Shown piece after piece: positions 4,108-5,143 of a stretch of 5,143 nucleotides of DNA. The notes under the pieces are model-generated. The model saw only the letters and a list, made by a program, of their open reading frames with translations. It had not been told where the DNA came from and searched no databases. Numbering within the stretch: position 1 is the stretch's first letter; each line of letters starts with the position of its first letter. This DNA is from Helicobacteraceae bacterium. GTDB lineage: Bacteria > Campylobacterota > Campylobacteria > Campylobacterales > SZUA-545. Location: contig JAABTA010000084.1 in assembly GCA_011390075.1 (NCBI GenBank), positions 1 through 5,143 of the forward strand, in the 5' to 3' direction. The position numbers were made by a program, and so were the translations under genes.

Positions 4108-5143
4108 GTAAGAGAGCTTGTTTGATAGAGTCGCATCAAGGCATTATACATATCTTTTTGGTTATGTTCCTCAATCACGCCCGTGTTTGGAACAAGATCA
4201 TAAAATAGTTTAGACAAATTTTTAAACCTTTTTGGAAACTTATAGTCAAGGATCATTGCTGAAACTTCTGTTCGCATTAATACAGCTGGTGGAATGATAC
4301 CCACATTAAGTAACTCCAACATAGCATCGGAGTGATAGGAGATATGGTGGTGGTGACCATGGGGGCAAGTGTTGACACTGACAAGGGTTTTGCACAAATC
4401 GCAATAGACCATCTCACTGACAGTTTCCACATCAATTCCCTCAATATTAAACTGATCAAAAAGTGTGCTTGCTTTCTCATCTTCATAATAGAGCCCCAAT
4501 CCTGCGTGGTTTTGCCCCACAACAAATTTTGTGCATCCATAATTTTTTACAACCAAAGTATTTAAGATAAGCTCACTAATTCCTGAAAAGATGTAGGTAT
4601 TTTCCAAAGGCACCACAATCACTTTATGACTTGTGAGAAAATTTTTAACAAAATAGTCCACACTCTTTTTACGAATAGAGTAATCAAGCACATCATCTTC
4701 CATATAGGGTTTGCTTAAAAAAAGAATTAAAATATCGCTTTTATCCAAAAGCTGTCTAATAACCCTCTCATGGGCTCTATGAAAAGGTCTGGCTGCCAAA
4801 ACAATGCCAGAGATATTTTCTGCTTTATCTCTATTGATGGCTTCTCGCACCTCGGTAACGCTTTTTTCCACCTCGGCAAAAGTAATCTCATACGCTCCGC
4901 ACACAGCTAACTTTCCAAGTCTTTTGAGCGTTCCTGCTACACCTGGATGGGACACATCGGTTGTGCCATAGATTCTCTCAACTCTTCTTTGAGGATCAAT
5001 CTCATACACCTCATCAACAGTAATAGTACCCACTCGTTTGCCTTCGCTAATAAGCTCTAAGATCTCACCTTTGTTGACACTTTCGAGCACTTCTTGGTTT
5101 TTTTTGCCACTTGGCGCTAGGATAAAAGAGAATGGAAAAGGGA
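4104..5143 (-). CDS. ATP-sulfurylase-family protein with altered active site, 5'-truncated by the window edge
   Basis: A homologue of sulfate adenylyltransferase (Sat), which makes adenylyl sulfate from ATP and sulfate. The frame stays open to the window edge: 17 codons precede the GTG at 5090, reading PFPFSFILAPSGKKNQE, so 345 residues are visible. That GTG is internal, and about 60 N-terminal residues are probably missing. Numbering from that GTG, residues 1-80 form the PUA-like domain (YGTTDVSHPGVAG, 41-53). The nucleotidyltransferase fold follows, with ARPFHRAHE (100-108), VGQNHAGLG (191-199), a probable zinc site C230, C233, C242, H246, and PPAVLMRTEV (267-276). Catalytic residues differ from true Sat. 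The QTRNP motif reads LAARP, losing the sulfate-binding Gln and Arg, and GRDHAG reads GQNHAG. The HxxH is kept. It is therefore probably not a working ATP sulfurylase, but may still transfer nucleotides to another acceptor. From memory a similar gene precedes pgpA in C. jejuni. Family assignment is secure; function is unknown. Confidence 0.88.
   Translation of the reverse strand, partial: PFPFSFILAPSGKKNQEVLESVNKGEILELISEGKRVGTITVDEVYEIDPQRRVERIYGTTDVSHPGVAGTLKRLGKLAVCGAYEITFAEVEKSVTEVREAINRDKAENISGIVLAARPFHRAHERVIRQLLDKSDILILFLSKPYMEDDVLDYSIRKKSVDYFVKNFLTSHKVIVVPLENTYIFSGISELILNTLVVKNYGCTKFVVGQNHAGLGLYYEDEKASTLFDQFNIEGIDVETVSEMVYCDLCKTLVSVNTCPHGHHHHISYHSDAMLELLNVGIIPPAVLMRTEVSAMILDYKFPKRFKNLSKLFYDLVPNTGVIEEHNQKDMYNALMRLYQTSSLT

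Noticed and set aside
4277..4565. Open frames at 4277-4540 (-) and 4332-4565 (+)
   Set aside because: Out-of-frame shadows of the sulfurylase-like gene, whose own frame carries the zinc-site and nucleotidyltransferase motifs.
5088..5090. GTG at 5090 as the start of the sulfurylase-like gene
   Set aside because: The frame stays open to the window edge, and the 17 upstream codons include PFPFSFILAPSG, which resembles the start of the family's PUA-like domain. The codon is an internal Val.
5098..5105. Run of eight T (A8 on the coding strand) in the sulfurylase-like gene as a phase-variable tract
   Set aside because: It encodes Lys-Lys-Asn in frame. Phase variation in Campylobacterota is mostly associated with longer G/C tracts, and eight A is common in AT-rich genes.
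1..5143. tRNA, rRNA, CRISPR arrays, insertion sequences or attachment sites
   Set aside because: Nearly all of the window is intact coding sequence. The two gaps (66 and about 172 bases) hold no RNA-gene, spacer-array or transposon-end structure.

Overview
All six genes in this window lie on the minus strand, so transcription runs from high to low coordinates. The window looks like chromosomal housekeeping DNA from a Campylobacterota (epsilonproteobacterial) species. The grounds are moderately AT-rich sequence, tightly packed and overlapping genes, and an ATP-sulfurylase-like gene directly upstream of pgpA. From memory, that gene pair also occurs in Campylobacter jejuni (the Cj1609-Cj1610 region). 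A sulfur-oxidising relative such as Sulfurovum or Sulfurimonas is plausible, but the genus cannot be fixed from this window alone. No tRNA, rRNA, mobile element or CRISPR array was seen.

In transcription order, the window opens inside a 5'-truncated ATP-sulfurylase-family gene (5143-4104). It overlaps pgpA (4107-3640, phosphatidylglycerophosphatase A) by four bases, and pgpA overlaps mgtE (3640-2258, magnesium transporter) by one base. These three form one translationally coupled unit. It ends at a weak hairpin followed by a T-run just after mgtE. A 172-173 bp AT-rich gap (about 2086-2257) follows, with an 8-bp inverted repeat and a near-duplicate direct repeat that look like an operator/promoter region. 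It leads into a LexA/CI-like gene: an N-terminal helix-turn-helix plus an S24 self-cleaving peptidase domain with every catalytic element present (2082-1423). After a 66 bp spacer containing a 7-bp hairpin and a possible promoter come leuD (1356-874) and leuB (877 to beyond position 1), overlapping by four bases. These act in leucine biosynthesis. leuC is not next to leuD.

Two points deserve attention. First, the ATP-sulfurylase homologue keeps the HxxH nucleotidyltransferase signature and a C-x2-C-x8-C-x3-H zinc site, but has lost the residues that bind sulfate in true ATP sulfurylases, so it probably acts on something else. Second, the complete self-cleaving repressor has a candidate operator of its own, in a lineage often described as lacking a classical LexA. 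The remaining genes are ordinary and intact within the window.
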